Shown one piece after another: positions 44,328-56,490 of a stretch of DNA of 64,000 nucleotides. The notes beneath the pieces are model-generated. The model worked only from the letters and a program-made list of their open reading frames with translations, was not told the DNA's origin and searched no databases. The DNA is from Heloderma charlesbogerti (taxonomy: Eukaryota; Chordata; Lepidosauria; Squamata; Helodermatidae): the NCBI GenBank assembly GCA_026122225.1, contig JANEZZ010000739.1:1798001-1862000 (forward strand), written 5' to 3'. The position numbers and the translations under genes were made by a program. Each line of letters begins with the position of its first letter. Position 1 is the stretch's first letter.

Positions 44328-45184
44328 TAGGGATGGCAGAGAATTCCGCCACGGATCACGGTGAGGCCGAATGCCAGCGCATTCGGCCCCCCGAACTCTG
44401 TGGCGGAACGGCTTGCCACCCCCCTGCTCCCCGCCCCCCCGCGGATCCCCCCGGGACGAGACTCACCTGGGGCGGATGTTCTGGGCGGTGGCGGCTCCGG
44501 CGGTGGCTCCGGCAGCAGCTGCGGTGGCCGCGGCGGCCGGTCTTCTGACCGGCTGCCACTGCCGCCATTTCCACTCTGGTAAAAAAGAAAGAAAGAAAGA
44601 AAAAGATGTGATAGGCTACGTAAATATTTATGTAGACTATCATGACTAGGGTTTTTTTTTTAAAAAAACGACGTGATAGGCTACGTAAATCTTTATGTAG
44701 CCTATCATGGCTGGGTGGGTTAAAAAACAACAACAACCGCGTTTGCAAATGGCGGCTATGGCCGCCACCATTTGTGTTCCTTATTTTTGCCCTCTTAATC
44801 TACGTAAATATTTATGTAGACTATGACGGCGAAAAGCAAGGGGAACGCAAATAGTGTAGCGGGCGCTATTTGGGTCCCTTTTTGATTTACCATTTTAGCC
44901 TACGTAAATATTTACGTAGGCTAAAATGGGGAATGAAAAAGGGATGCAAATATCGCCCACTACGCTATTTGCGTTCACCCTGATTTTGGCCGTCACAGTC
45001 GCATATATTTGCATATGCGGATTTTTATTTATTTTTTTACCCAGAGCCCTCCGCAGCCGGATTCCGGGGGGGGAGGAACGGAGCACCTCCCCCCCCGGCG
45101 AGGATTCCGGGGGGAAGGACAGAGTGCCTCCCCCCCACCATCAACATAATCCGCAAACAGGTAAGTGACTTTCATACATCCATA
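44328..45184 (-). mobile_element. Palindromic hAT-like element
   Basis: B-to-A on the plus strand, 857 bp. The right end is CATCCATA (one base off). Flanks ACAATTGG / ACACCTGG match 6 of 8, suggesting an older insertion. Outward motifs are CCCAGGTGAGTC (complement, about 44460) and CAGGTAAGT (45158-45166). Confidence 0.88.
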
Positions 45185-47232
45185 ACACCTGGGGACCACC
45201 CATCTAAATGTAAAGTTGTGGTGCCTGGCCAGTACCTGAAATTCTCTCAAGGTGGCCTTCCTGTGTTTGCTAAGGCAGGGCTGGGTCAATGGTTGATCAG
45301 GATCTGCTCGTAGATCTCCTGATGATTTGCAGCAGCTCCGTATGGGTTTTTAATTCCCAATGGTTTCAAAATAGCATCAATCAAAAGACTTTGCCCCATC
45401 CTCAAGTAGGTAAGAAAACCTATGGAAAAGCAGGAGTAGATTGGTGTGTGAGCTCAAGTTTGGAATTAAAAACAAATTCCTGGGCTGAGCATGTGTTCTG
45501 ACACACCTTGTTCTGCAAATCTGTGTCGATCTTCTTCAGCGTCTATACTGTAACTGACTCTGCTTAGGATCGTAGTGAAAAGCTTAGGATCATAGTGAAA
45601 AATGAAGTAGATCCCACAAGCCTAAATCCTGCCCATCACTTCCTCAAGGCATCTCTGTGTCCCTCATTAAATCCAATTTCTCTTGGGGCAGTTTAGAGTT
45701 GTGGTAATCTAGAGATACCCACTCTAGAATCTAATTCCACACCCAGAAATACCAGCCTAGAATCAGGGCCCTCTATTTTCTTTGTGTCAAATTGGACCCT
45801 GACCTGCCATGTCACATATTAAAGGGTACCCAGTAAGGCCTACGGATATCAGATTATGCCAGACTTGGAGATAAAAAACCCCCTTGCAAATACTCAACTA
45901 GTGAATCTTAACTTGACCTGCTTCTCCAATGGGATTCCAAATGGGTATTAGGATGCTGAAAAGCTGCACATAAAATAGGAGAGCCTACAAAGCAAAGCTT
46001 TATCAACAAGGAAACCCAACACGTTCAGGTCAGCTGTGTGCACTGAATGATAAAAGCCTAAAAGTGTACTCAGTGCCACACTTTGCCATGATTGAAGCTC
46101 TAGGACAGTATAGACATTTTTGGAGGATATGACAAGTGATACTTGACCTAATTCTCTAGGGTGGCTTCTTTGGCAACACACTGTGAATTATATCAGATAT
46201 TTGATAAGAGTGCAATCCTCTGCATGTTTAGACAGGCAACAGTCCTACAACTCCCAGCATGCCCCAGCCAGCATGCAGAGGATTGCCCTTTAAGAGAGGG
46301 AGATTTTAAAATCCTTTAATTTACTCACATGGTATAACACTAGGTGTGTACTGATATGAACACATATGGATTGATGACTAAGTCAGAGTAGGTATACCTG
46401 ACTCCCCATTCAGCCTGAAAGAAGAATGTGCAACAGGTTTTTAGCCAAGATTTATGTGAGATTTGTTGTATTCAATTTTTTCTTCCATTTTTTGCTGTTC
46501 GCCTCATGAAGCTTGAAAATGTGAGGTATTATCTCATTGAATTCAAATTGATGAGAACACGATTTGTGATAGCAAACATTTAAAAAACAGACACACACAA
46601 ACCTTATATGGGCATGCTTTTACTTTGAACTGCACATCGGGGAAACACTGATCACAATCCTGATTTTTCTTTTCTTTTTTAATCTGGCATACTTAAAAAA
46701 CAATTGTGTGGTTTTGCTTTGAACACCCGTGAGAACCAGGTGCAGTGAGAAACGACTAAATAGAAGATACTTCTTGCAAAAAGCTTTATTTCAATTATCA
46801 AATGGCTTATGATTTCTTAATTACCATATGAAAATGAAGTTGTTTAATTTATAGAAACATGAGGACAAATTCAGAGATCAGAACTTAGTTAATGGATGTA
46901 GCAATGTAGCTTGTAAAGAAAAAATAATACTGGAAGGGAGGCTGATGGGATTGGGTTGGGTGTGGATTGGGGTGGGGTGAGGAGGTCGGGGTTCAGAATT
47001 TTGGTGATGGATTGTATATGAAAAGTTATTTAAGCCAAAGTATTTCCAATTATAATAAATCTGAGTTATCTCCAAAGTATTTAGAGGCCCCTCATAATAT
47101 GAGGCCCTAAACCATGGCTCACATGGCTTGTTCCTAAATCTGACACTGAGTGACAGGAGTATCACGCCCACCACAGCATGGACCGTTCATTTGGACTCCT
47201 CACACTACCTGGCGTGTGGCAGGCACGCCAGC
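45185..47232. other. Intergenic, nothing recognised
   Basis: AT-rich. A short inverted repeat at 46238-46290 (TACAACTCCCAGCATGC...) may be a MITE remnant. No exon found. Confidence 0.4.
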
Positions 47233-48024
47233 TAGGGATGTTCAAAAGTCACTTACCTTTTCGAAGGGTGACATTTGTGGTGGTGGGGAGACGCTCCGTC
47301 CCTCCCCCCAAAATTCTGTCCGGCTGGCTCCGCTCTGCAGAGATTCCATGGAGCTACCAGCCGGGGCCACCTGCAGCCAGACAGCCAGCCACTGGGCAGC
47401 CTGCAGGGAGGCAAATGGTGGCTGCCATACCCGCCGCCGTTTGTGTCCCTGTATTTTGCTGTGATAGGTGTTGCAAATATTTATGTAGCCTATCACGTCA
47501 AGCAAAACAACAACAGCAGATGCAAATGGCAGCGGCTACAGCGGCCGCCATTTGCATTCCCTTTTTTTCACTGTTTTAGCCTACGTAAATATTTACGTAG
47601 GCTACTACGGTGGGAAAAAAAGGGAATGCAAATAGCGCCCACTACGCCATTTGCATTCCCCTTTTTTTCCCACCATAATAGCCTATGTAAATATTTACAT
47701 AGGCTAAAACGGGGGGAAAAAGGGAACGCAAATGGCGGCCGCCATAGTCACCGCCATTTGCGTCCGCTGTTTTTTTTTGCTTGCCGTGATAGGCTACATA
47801 AATAATTATGTAGCCTATCACGGCTATGATGAGGAAGCGAAAGGTGACCGCAGACATGGCCGCCATTCGCAAGTCAGCACAGACGGCAGTAGGTAAGTGC
47901 TCCGTTTCGCGAGCCTTTCGTGGGGTGGGGGGCAGGGACTTCATTCTGCCACGGATTTTGGGAGGCCGAATGAACTGGCATTCGGCCTCACCTAGATCTG
48001 TGGCGGAATTCTCCGCCATCCCTA
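47233..48024 (+). mobile_element. Palindromic hAT-like element
   Basis: A-to-B, 792 bp, flanks ACGCCAGC / ATGCCGGC (6 of 8). It contains a GCCTACGTAAATATTTACGT hairpin at about 47579 and several ATGGCGGC pairs. Outward AAGGTAAGTG (complement, A end) and TAGGTAAGTGC (about 47890). Confidence 0.9.
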
Positions 48025-48201
48025 ATGCCGGCCCCTGAGCTAGACTGATGCCTTGTAGCACCTTCACAGCATGCCTTCTGGGGATTCCCATTGGAGGAGT
48101 GGGGTTCCAAGTTCATGTCAGGGAAATCAAGAAGGCAAAAGAAATCAGGCTGTTAACTAGTTATAAGTGAGGAAACCTGACTGAAACACTGTACAAGGGG
48201 T

Positions 48202-48545
48202 TGTTGCACAAAATGCTAGTTTCGCCCCCTGGAGGCTAGTCCAATTTGCCCCAAAGAGGAGAGTCAACTTCAGGCTGGGTCCAACTCGATTTTATTGTTT
48301 GCAAACAGTTCGACAAAGGAGCTCACGCTCAAAGCAGAGTCGACCCTGGGCGACCCTCGCGCTACAGTTTTATCACTCAGCTTGCATTCCTCAGCCAGCA
48401 TGTTACTTTTGATTGGTTGCCAGTGGTTTGCTTAGCAACCTTATCTTAGGGTTACTGTCTGCTCATTCCAGGCATGCGCAGCTCTTACAATACTACGTGC
48501 TGCTTAAGACACATACAATGGCTTTTAGGTTACATTTTTACTACA
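48202..48545 (-). repeat. ERV 3' LTR
   Basis: TGTAGTA...GCAACA ends on the minus strand; the AATAAA signal (complement TTTATT) is near 48293. It differs from the 5' LTR by one C in a run near 48230 and a base near 48400. Confidence 0.93.
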
Positions 48546-48562
48546 ATTCCCCCCTCAAAAGG
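48546..48562 (-). promoter_or_regulatory. ERV polypurine tract
   Basis: On the minus strand TTTTGAGGGGGGAAT directly precedes the 3' LTR, the position of the plus-strand primer. Confidence 0.75.
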
Positions 48563-48859
48563 CTTTTCTCAAATTTATACTCTCTTTGGTCTTGCGGTGG
48601 ACTATGCACTTAAAGGCGCAAACTATTATTGCTGTGGCATTAATGGTTTTCTCTAAACAGCAAGTGAGGCCTAGGACGCCTTTGTTCTAGCTACTAGAAT
48701 GTTGACAACAAAAACACTTTTTTTTTGAACTTTTGGAACTCAGTTTTGTTCCGTTCATCAGAAACCCTTGAAACGAGAGCACCCCCTTTCTGTAGAGCTA
48801 CTTGAGTCCTTTCAGGGGTTCATTATTCCAACGGTGACCTTCAGGTGGGTCAGCTTCCG

Positions 48860-50340
48860 GTGTGACCCTCTCTGGTGCAGGTGATGCCTTTATTCAGTGT
48901 GATGAATCCACTTCTTTTCTTTGGCGACTTTCATAGCAATGGGAGTGGTGAGTAGAACCTGGAATGGACCCTCTCATTTCTCAGTAAGTGGTTCATCTTT
49001 TCAGGACTGGATTAGCACCCAATCGCTGGGATTGAGATTATGCACTGGAGCATCTAAAGACCAGGATTGGTGCGGTGTCGCAAACCTGTGAAAACAAAAC
49101 AGACTGCAAAGCAGTAACATAACCTTGAATCTTAAAACTTTTACTTTTAAATTCACATTTAAGCTATCAGCCATAGGTAATATCCGAGGTGGGCACTTAT
49201 GGAACGTTTAAAAGGTGTCAATTTAATACTTCCCTTGGGGGCGCACCATACTCGAGTCAAGGTGATTGGCAAGGCCTGTGGCCTTTCAACTTAATCTTTA
49301 AACAAATTCTAATGAGCATTGTCTTTAAGGCGCAGTTCTTCTCAACTTGACTTGTAGATTGAGGTTTCCAAAGGGGGTGTAGCTTCTAGTTAGTTTGTTA
49401 TGCCTGGGCCACTACTTGCGTCACTTGTCCAACAAAATGGGGCCCCTGATTTGATTCACTCTCTTTAGGTAACAAGAGCTTAGGGATTACTTTTTAACAG
49501 GATCTTGGCTACTGTCTGAGCGGTGCAGTCAATTGCTTTTATCATTACTAGCAGGTACCGATAGCCATGAGTCTGGGGCAACTCTGAAAACTCAATTTGA
49601 AATCTCTGAAAAGGATAGTAAGCGCATGGGCGACTTCTCATTTGAGCTGGGGGCTCAAACATCTTTGAATCATTTTTGAGGCACAAAGGGCAGTCAGCCA
49701 CTGTTCTCAGGTCTTGGTCTAACCTGAAGGAGGTGCTATCTGCCTCGGGCGCACCCAAAATCAGGGTGTTAAAGGGGGATGATCCCTTTATTAGCTAACC
49801 ATAATTTTGAACTTCTCAATGAGCGGCTTCAAGCCTGCACAGGTGGCTTTTTTCAGAGGATACTGCCTTACGCACACAGGGCTCTCCCTTTTTAAAGAAG
49901 ATTTTAATTTGTGTTATGCATTTGGTCGGGCAGGGGTTCTGTCTGCCCACACACATGGATTAACATTCTCTAAAATCTCGGTCCCTTTGGCCTCTGACAC
50001 AATCTCGATTGCTTGAAGGGCCATCTGCTAATTTGAGCCCTGCATTGCTGGCAGCTGTACTACAATCTGATTATCACAGAAGAAGATTTTAGCTTGCAGT
50101 TTTGTTAACAAGTCCCACCCCAAGAGGGCAACCCGGCATGCAGGTGAAAGTACAAAGGCATGTTCCAGTATGTTATTTCCAGTCTTCGTGAGGAGGGGCT
50201 TACACATGGGCAATTTAGTTTTTTTTTTCTCTTTAATTTCTTTTATAGTTACATGCTTTCCACTTTTTCTTGCCGGGAGGCTTCACAGGGATCATAGAAA
50301 ATGTGGCTCCAGTATCTACTAGGGCTTTACAGTCCTCGCC
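48860..50340 (-). pseudogene. ERV pol remnant (protease, RT start, integrase)
   Basis: Read on the minus strand. The protease has the DTG catalytic triad (50309-50319) and a LLGWDLLTKL block near 50115. The first part of RT follows (49763-49985). At about 49760 the frame jumps from the early RT motif straight to the integrase zinc-binding/core region (49480-49758), so the RT core and RNase H are deleted. The integrase C-terminal domain is recognisable at 48870-49070 (GPFQVLLTTP) but contains stops. Motifs resemble class I (gamma-like) retroviruses. Confidence 0.85.
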
Positions 50341-51621
50341 ACCAACCCTTACTTTTACCTTGGGATTCTCCCGAGCGTTTGTTCGTAGGGTGGTGGCCCT
50401 TCAGCTAGACTCCCCCCCACTGGAGGACCCTGCCAGCATTTGGCAGCCTTCAGGGTGAGTCTCTTTTCTCTTTTCTTTCAGCCCTGGACAATCTTTCTTC
50501 TAATGTCTCTTCTCTCGGCAATACGCACATTTATTGAGCCCCGGTTGGCCCTTTCCTTTTCTGCCCCCCCCCCTCTGGTTGCTTCTGTGCTCTCAAGCTG
50601 CTGTTTATATCTCCGCCCATGGTGGCTGCCAGCATTGCCTTTTCCTTTTTCCAGGAATGGCACTTTTTTATGTGCTCTCATGTGCACCATAGCTCTAAAA
50701 ACTTCATGATCTGGGGTCTGATAAGGCTAAAGCAGGCGGTGATATTAAGGCTTGCTTCAATTTAAGAAAAGCCTTTTTTTATTTTAATTGTCCACTTCTA
50801 GTGGGTAATTTTTTTGTTAAAGCTTCATACGGGGGCTTCACCCCTTTTTATGGCTACTATAGCCTCCCTCTTGTAATAGGCACACTTATCTTTTGGCTTG
50901 CCTGCTCTGCAAATCATGTTTCAAATTCTCTGTGCCATGCACCAGTTTTAACTCTTTGTTTTCTCTGCAAGTTAGGCTGTTTGCCATTGCTTCGACAGAG
51001 ACTCGCTTGCTTAGATCTTCAATGACACACATTTGGGATAAGCTTTCTTTCTTTTTTAAGCTTTTTTGTCTGCTACTTTCTTCTGCTTTCTTTTATACCT
51101 TTTTCATATCATTAAAATCTAACACCATGACTGGAAAACATTTGTTTTGTATAGTAGGGCATGGTGGAGCAGATCTAACCATTATACTGCTCCTCTGACT
51201 GCATGGTCAGGGCCCATCAAAATCAAGGGAAGGGCGTTCTCATATGTGGAAAGAGTTCCAAGCTACCATTTTTGCATCGGCAACTCCACACTGCATGAGT
51301 TTTGGCAGAGTGTCAGGTTTGCCTCTGAGCAAATGGAACGTCAGAACAGTTCAGATTTTGAGAAAGAGCTGGAACACATGGGGCAGGAACTTTCTTAGGC
51401 TTCAGAAACACAGCTGGGCTTAGAAGTATCACGGGAGAGTGGGGGACTCTCTCTCACCTCTCAAGTTAAGAGAATTTGCTGCCCCCCTTTTTAAAGGGAA
51501 ACTAACTTTCGTAGTTTCTCTTTGAACTTTTTGAAGGCTGTTTCCTTTGTAGTCTATGAATCTCGAGCAATTTGTATCTGTATGCTTCATTAGGGTAAAT
51601 GAAATCAAAGCCTTGGAAATC

Positions 51622-52018
51622 ATAGAATCATAGAATAGTAGGGTTGGAAGGGGCTTACAAGGCCATCGAGTCCAACCCCTTGCCCAGTGCAGGAATCTAA
51701 ATCAGAGCATCCCTGACAGATGGCTGTCTAGCCTCGTCTTGAATGCCTCCAGGGTGGGAGAGCCCACCACCACCCCAGGTAATTGGTTCCATTGTCGTAT
51801 TGCTCTAACAGTTAGGACGTTTCTCCTGATGTTCAGCTGGAATCCAGCTTCCTGTCACTTGAGCCCATTATTCCGTGTCCTGCACTCTGGGATGATTGAG
51901 AAGAGATCCTGGCCTTCCTCTCTGGGACAACCTTTTAAGTACTTGAAGAGTGCTATCAGATCTCCTCTCAGTCTTCTCTTCTCAAGGCTAAATATACCCA
52001 GTTCTTTCAGTCAAATGC
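51622..52018 (-). mobile_element. CR1 3' fragment inside the ERV gag region
   Basis: Begins ATCATAGAATCATAGAATAG and continues GGGTTGGAAGGGGCTTACAA, the complement of the classic CR1 3' terminus. A CR1 in a provirus with near-identical LTRs is likely either recent or carried by the retrovirus. Confidence 0.85.
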
Positions 52019-53142
52019 AGCTTTTTATCTGAGTGTTGAAATCACAAATCAAACTGTACACTGAGCTGATCACAAACAAACACACAATCTACAACAACGG
52101 GAGTTTAAGGCTATGACAAGCCTCACAGTACTTTTTATGGCAAGTCTTTAACTGTCTAAAGTTCCAGTCCATGTGCAGAGTGCCTCTAACAAAGAAGGCT
52201 TTGGGCCACAAAGAAGGGATGTTTTTTAACAAAAGCTCTGTGTCTCTTCATCAGTTGGAATGGGGAAGGTGTAACCTTACACCTCTTCTAGATTCCTCCA
52301 CAGATAAGAACAGAGCAGTGCTGCTCAGCTTTCCAGCTGTGATGCTTTTCTTGTTTGTTTGTTTTTTGCAAATCTCACTCTTTTGTCAGGTCCTCACAGA
52401 CACCTTCCAGCCTCTCTGCTTGCTAAGGCTAAACCAGCCACGGCGAAGGGGGGTTAGGCAAGTCCCCCTTGGCTCTGCTCTGAGCAGGCTGACAGAGATA
52501 AGCTTACACAGACCCTGATATTTTAAGAACTTGCTCTGTCCTTGTTTCTTGATTTTGCCACAGTCTTTAAGTCGTCAAACAAATCTCTTTCTTCAGAAGT
52601 TGCAACTTTTTAACTGCTTTTGCTTCTTCTAACAAACTTGGATACGGTGGCAGACAAACTGTCTCTGGAGGGCCCCCTCCCTCCCCCAACAACCTCTCCT
52701 CCCAACTTAACAGACCAAATCAGACCGGGGGGAGCTCAGGGCACCTTGGGCAGGGTCTCCCAGTCTTCAAGCTCCTTCTGTGGGGCTTGAATCAGGGAGA
52801 ACAGGGGCTTTGGGCTTCACCTCGGAGCATACCACCATGACTTTACAATATTTAACTTTATATTCAACCTTTTCTCGCCTTCAGTGGATTTTGGTTGGCA
52901 CTCATCTAAATGCTGATAACCTCACCTTCCCTGAGGCAAATTTATCTCTTACTACTTGATTCAGACACCACCCAGGGTCTCTTGCCCCTGTGGTCCTTTG
53001 CCAGTAACACATTTACACATTTTTATATACAGCATTTACAAGATTTACACCAAAGGATCCTATGTCTGGCCAACTAATTCCACATGCTGGCCATTCCAAT
53101 TGACAGAGTGTAACCAGCTTGCCTTTCGACATCTTAGTACAC

Positions 53143-53353
53143 GGAGTCTGACAAACCTCAGACGCTTGACTTTGCTAAAGGTCTTTAGCATGCATCCCAA
53201 GGGAGTGGCAGAGCTTTCTAAACGGGAGCTACCCGCCCCCATTGTGCCTACCTCTGTTTGAAACCATACACGGAGCCTGACAAACCTCCGACACTTATGC
53301 GGAGTCTGACAAACCTCAGACGTTTACACAGAGTCTGACAAACCTCAGACGCT
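53143..53353. repeat. Four-copy stem-loop repeat in the ERV leader
   Basis: GAGTCTGACAAACCTCAGAC occurs at 53143, 53301 and 53331 with a variant at 53271. Each unit can fold by TCTGA pairing with TCAGA. Confidence 0.8.
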
Positions 53354-53616
53354 CTGAAGGCAACTCAAACAGAAAGACAGAAGGGAAATCAAGTACTTAC
53401 TCTGCCCAGCACCCTAGTGCCGTCTCTTCAGACCCATTCAACCTGGTTGACTCAATCAATGGAGTCCACGCCTTTAACCTCCTGGGTGTCCGGACCCCCG
53501 TTCTCTGGTGCCGTGGCAGACCTCAAAGGCGGTCCGGCGCGCCCCACAGGCACCTTCGCCGGTTCTGTCGTTTGACCCCAGGGTGGTCCAAGGGACTCCT
53601 GGCTGCTCGTCAGTTT

Positions 53617-53959
53617 GTTGCACAAAATGCTAGTTTCGCCCCCTGGAGGCTAGTCCAATTTGCCCCAAAGAGGAGAGTCAACTTCAGGCTGGGTCCAACT
53701 CGATTTTATTGTTTGCAAACAGTTCGACAAAGGAGCTCACGCTCAAAGCAGAGTCGACCCTGGGCGACCCTCGCGCTACAGTTTTATCACTCAGCTTGCA
53801 TTCCTCAGCCAGCGTGTTACTTTTGATTGGTTGCCAGTGGTTTGCTTAGCAACCTTATCTTAGGGTTACTGTCTGCTCATTCCAGGCATGCGCAGCTCTT
53901 ACAATACTACGTGCTGCTTAAGACACATACAATGGCTTTTAGGTTACATTTTTACTACA
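53617..53959 (-). repeat. ERV 5' LTR
   Basis: Same ends and poly(A) signal as the 3' LTR; one base shorter in a C run. The sequence just inside (53589-53616) should hold the tRNA primer site, but I could not identify which tRNA. Confidence 0.93.
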
Positions 53960-54072
53960 GGGTCACCGAGTGTCAACTGATGTGCCCAGGCCGATTCTTG
54001 TTCAGAAGCTTCCTTCTGATTCTGGGAGAGATTTCTGCAGATCATTCCTTTGTCCAGAGAGGGGTGCACAGA

Positions 54073-54868
54073 TAGGGATGGCAGAGAATTCCACCACGGA
54101 TTCCAGTGAGGCCGGATTCTAAAGAATTCAGATTCCACGGATTCCACGGATTCCAGGAGGCCGGAATGGCCTCCTGCCCCACTGCCCCCTGCGGAATCCC
54201 CCTGGGATGGCACTTACCTGGGGCGGATGCGGCGGATGCGGCGGTGGATTCACCGTTGGCAGCAGCAACTCTGGCAGTGGCGGCTCCGGCAGCTGTTCTC
54301 CTGGCCGGCCGCGGCTGGGCTGCTGTGGCCGCCATTGTCATCCTTGCAGCTGTGATAGGCTACGTAAGTATTTAATCCCTCCCGAAACCCAGTGTATGTA
54401 AATGGCAGTGGCTACGGCAGCCGCCATTTGCGTTCCCTATTTTTCGCCGTTCTAGCCTATGTAAATATTTACGTAGGCTAGAATGGCGAAAAGTAGGGAA
54501 CGCAAATGGCGCCTGCCGTAGCCGCCGCCATTTCCGAACGCTTTTTTTGGGGGGGGGGTAGCCATGATAGGCTACGTAAATACGTACGTAGCCTATCACG
54601 GCAGCCTAGCTGGATGCAAAAGTGCCCGTACCAGTCCGCATTTGTGTCCGCACCAGTCCGTCCGCGGCCAGAAATCCAGCTCCTGACGGTCCTGGCCAGC
54701 TGCTCCGCGGAGCTGCTGCAGAGTGGAGCTGGCAGGGCAGGATTCCCGGGGGGGGGGGAGGACCGGATCGCCTCCCCCCCCATCGAGGATTCCGGGGGGA
54801 GGAATGGATCGCCTCCCCCCCACCGCCAATCATTCCGCGAAAAGGTAAGTGAGGTTTGTACATCCCTA
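54073..54868 (-). mobile_element. Palindromic hAT-like element
   Basis: B-to-A on the plus strand, 796 bp, perfect TGCACAGA target duplication (54065-54072 and 54869-54876). It has a GTTCTAGCCTATGTAAATA hairpin at 54441-54485, a GATAGGCTACGTAAATACGT hairpin at 54567-54600, and outward donor-like motifs at both ends. Confidence 0.94.
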
Positions 54869-55340
54869 TGCACAGATGGTACACAGAGTGAATCCTTGTC
54901 TGACAAGCCTCAGGTTCAAGACCTGCTGTGTGTGTGAATCTTGCTAAAATATTTGAACATAAATGTTAGTGATGCAGGACAAAATAAGATTAGAAAACCT
55001 TGGTTTCTCCATGTCAGTTTACCACACTATTCAGGTCTTAACACAGCATGATATTATATAGAGCTGCCTTCCCCAACCAGGTGCCCCTCCTGATGGTTTA
55101 GAATTCCTTCCTGACCATTGGCTGTACTGCCTGGGCTGTTGGAAGATGTCCAAAACATCTGAAGGGATCCATATAATACCATGTTGTGTTACTTCTTGAA
55201 TATTGGAGGGCAAGAGTTGTCCTTGAGGATATCATGAATTTGGCACATGTTGGCTTGTTTTCCAAGTTATATAATGTTTGAAGGTAAATGTTACTGATGA
55301 AAATCAAAATAAGCTTAGGAAGTCCTGGTTTCTCTGTGTC
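54869..55340. other. Nothing firm; MITE-like scrap at 55060-55140
   Basis: The CTTCCCCAACCAGGTGCCC phrase resembles the element at 55341-55475. No gene seen. Confidence 0.4.
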
Positions 55341-55475
55341 AGGCTTCCCCAACCAGCTGCCCTCCAGATGTTTTGAACTGCAACTCTCATCAGCCCAAGC
55401 AAGCATGGCCAATGGTCACGACTGCTGGGTATTGTAGTCCAAAATATCTGATGGGCACCAGGTTGGGATAAACTA
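55341..55475. mobile_element. Foldback hAT-type MITE
   Basis: Opposed ends (CTTCCCCAACCAG... and ...CACCAGGTTGGGATA) and internal CAACTCTCATCA / TTGTAGTCC signals form an imperfect hairpin, a form common in amniote genomes. Confidence 0.6.
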
Positions 55476-56490
55476 CATTAAAGGCTTTCCAATGGAGGGC
55501 ACAATCCTATGTCACATAGACAGCATCTGGGGGACATAGGATTCTTTGGTTTCCTGGCTCTGAGCTCATAGTCAGGGCTCCAACCTTGGAGCCAGGAAAC
55601 TGCTCCCCGCCCCTCCCCCTTGTAGCCGAAATAGAGAGAATTGCACCTCTCCATGCTCACAAAACGGAGCACAGAAATGGGGAAAATGAGGTGTTCCATG
55701 GGGCAGGGAGGGAGGAGACTGGGGATGTGGGGCTATGAGGTGTGCCTCATTCCTTCTCCCTCCCCTGCTTGAAGAAAGGAGCAGAAAATGACTATTGAAT
55801 TTGCCACCCTTTTCCCGACCCATTTCCTCATGCTGGATCCTGGTTTGGTGAAAGCCAGAACCACATGTGATGGTTTTTGCCAAAAGAGAAGAAAGAGCAA
55901 CTGAGAAGACGATGCCAAAAGCTGTCTGCCGGAGAAGGCAGGTGATCTTCTTTGGCTGTCCAATGAACAACAAGGTACAGAGGAAGCAAAGAAGGAGGGA
56001 GATGAGGAGGATGTAGGTGAGGCTCCGGTTGTTGGCTTTAACAATGGGAGTCTCTTGGTGACTCCAAGTACCAAAGCTGTGACCAGAGCAAAAGCAGCAG
56101 TGAGGGATGGGAGAGAAATCCTCCATGGACCCCAGTGAGGCCAGATTCAAAAGAAGTCTGTGGAGGACTGGAAGACTTACCTCTGCCTCCAGGAGGAATC
56201 GTCGCCAGCCGGATCCTCCCCACTGGCTGGCTCTGGAGTGCCAGCGATATGGCCACCTTTGCCATATCACTGGTTGGTTGGATTGACTGCGGACACAAAT
56301 GGCGTCCACGAGGGATGGCAGAGAATTCCGCCATGGATTCCAGTGATGCTGGATTCTAAAGAATCCATGGTGGAATGGCCTCCCGCCCCCCCGTGGAATC
56401 CCTCCTGGACAGAACTTACCTGGGACGGATGCGGCCGTGGCTCTGGCCGCTCCGGCGGTGCCGGCGGCTGGTCTCCCGGCCGGCCGCGGC

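Larger units (their letters stand above)
50341..53590 (-). pseudogene. ERV gag and leader region, degraded
   Basis: A CCHC zinc knuckle (C-X2-C-X4-H-X4-C, 50487-50528) marks the nucleocapsid end of gag; its aromatic position is now TAG at 50500-50502. Upstream I could not follow matrix or capsid through frames, and a CR1 fragment (51622-52018) interrupts it. The region next to the 5' LTR is untranslated leader. Confidence 0.65.
48202..53959 (-). mobile_element. Gammaretrovirus-like ERV provirus, deleted, minus strand
   Basis: Two 343/344-bp LTRs in the same orientation enclose a 5.1-kb interior, flanked by a 4-bp GGGT target duplication (48198-48201 and 53960-53963). The order on the minus strand is 5' LTR, leader with repeats, gag (with an old CR1 fragment inside), nucleocapsid zinc knuckle, protease, start of RT, integrase, polypurine tract, 3' LTR. 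Most of RT/RNase H and all of env are missing, and stops are present, so it cannot replicate. LTR near-identity indicates recent insertion or LTR homogenisation. Confidence 0.92.

Noticed and set aside
53589..53616. tRNA primer-binding site of the provirus
   Set aside because: The sequence inside the 5' LTR could not be matched to a tRNA 3' end from sight, so no site is called.
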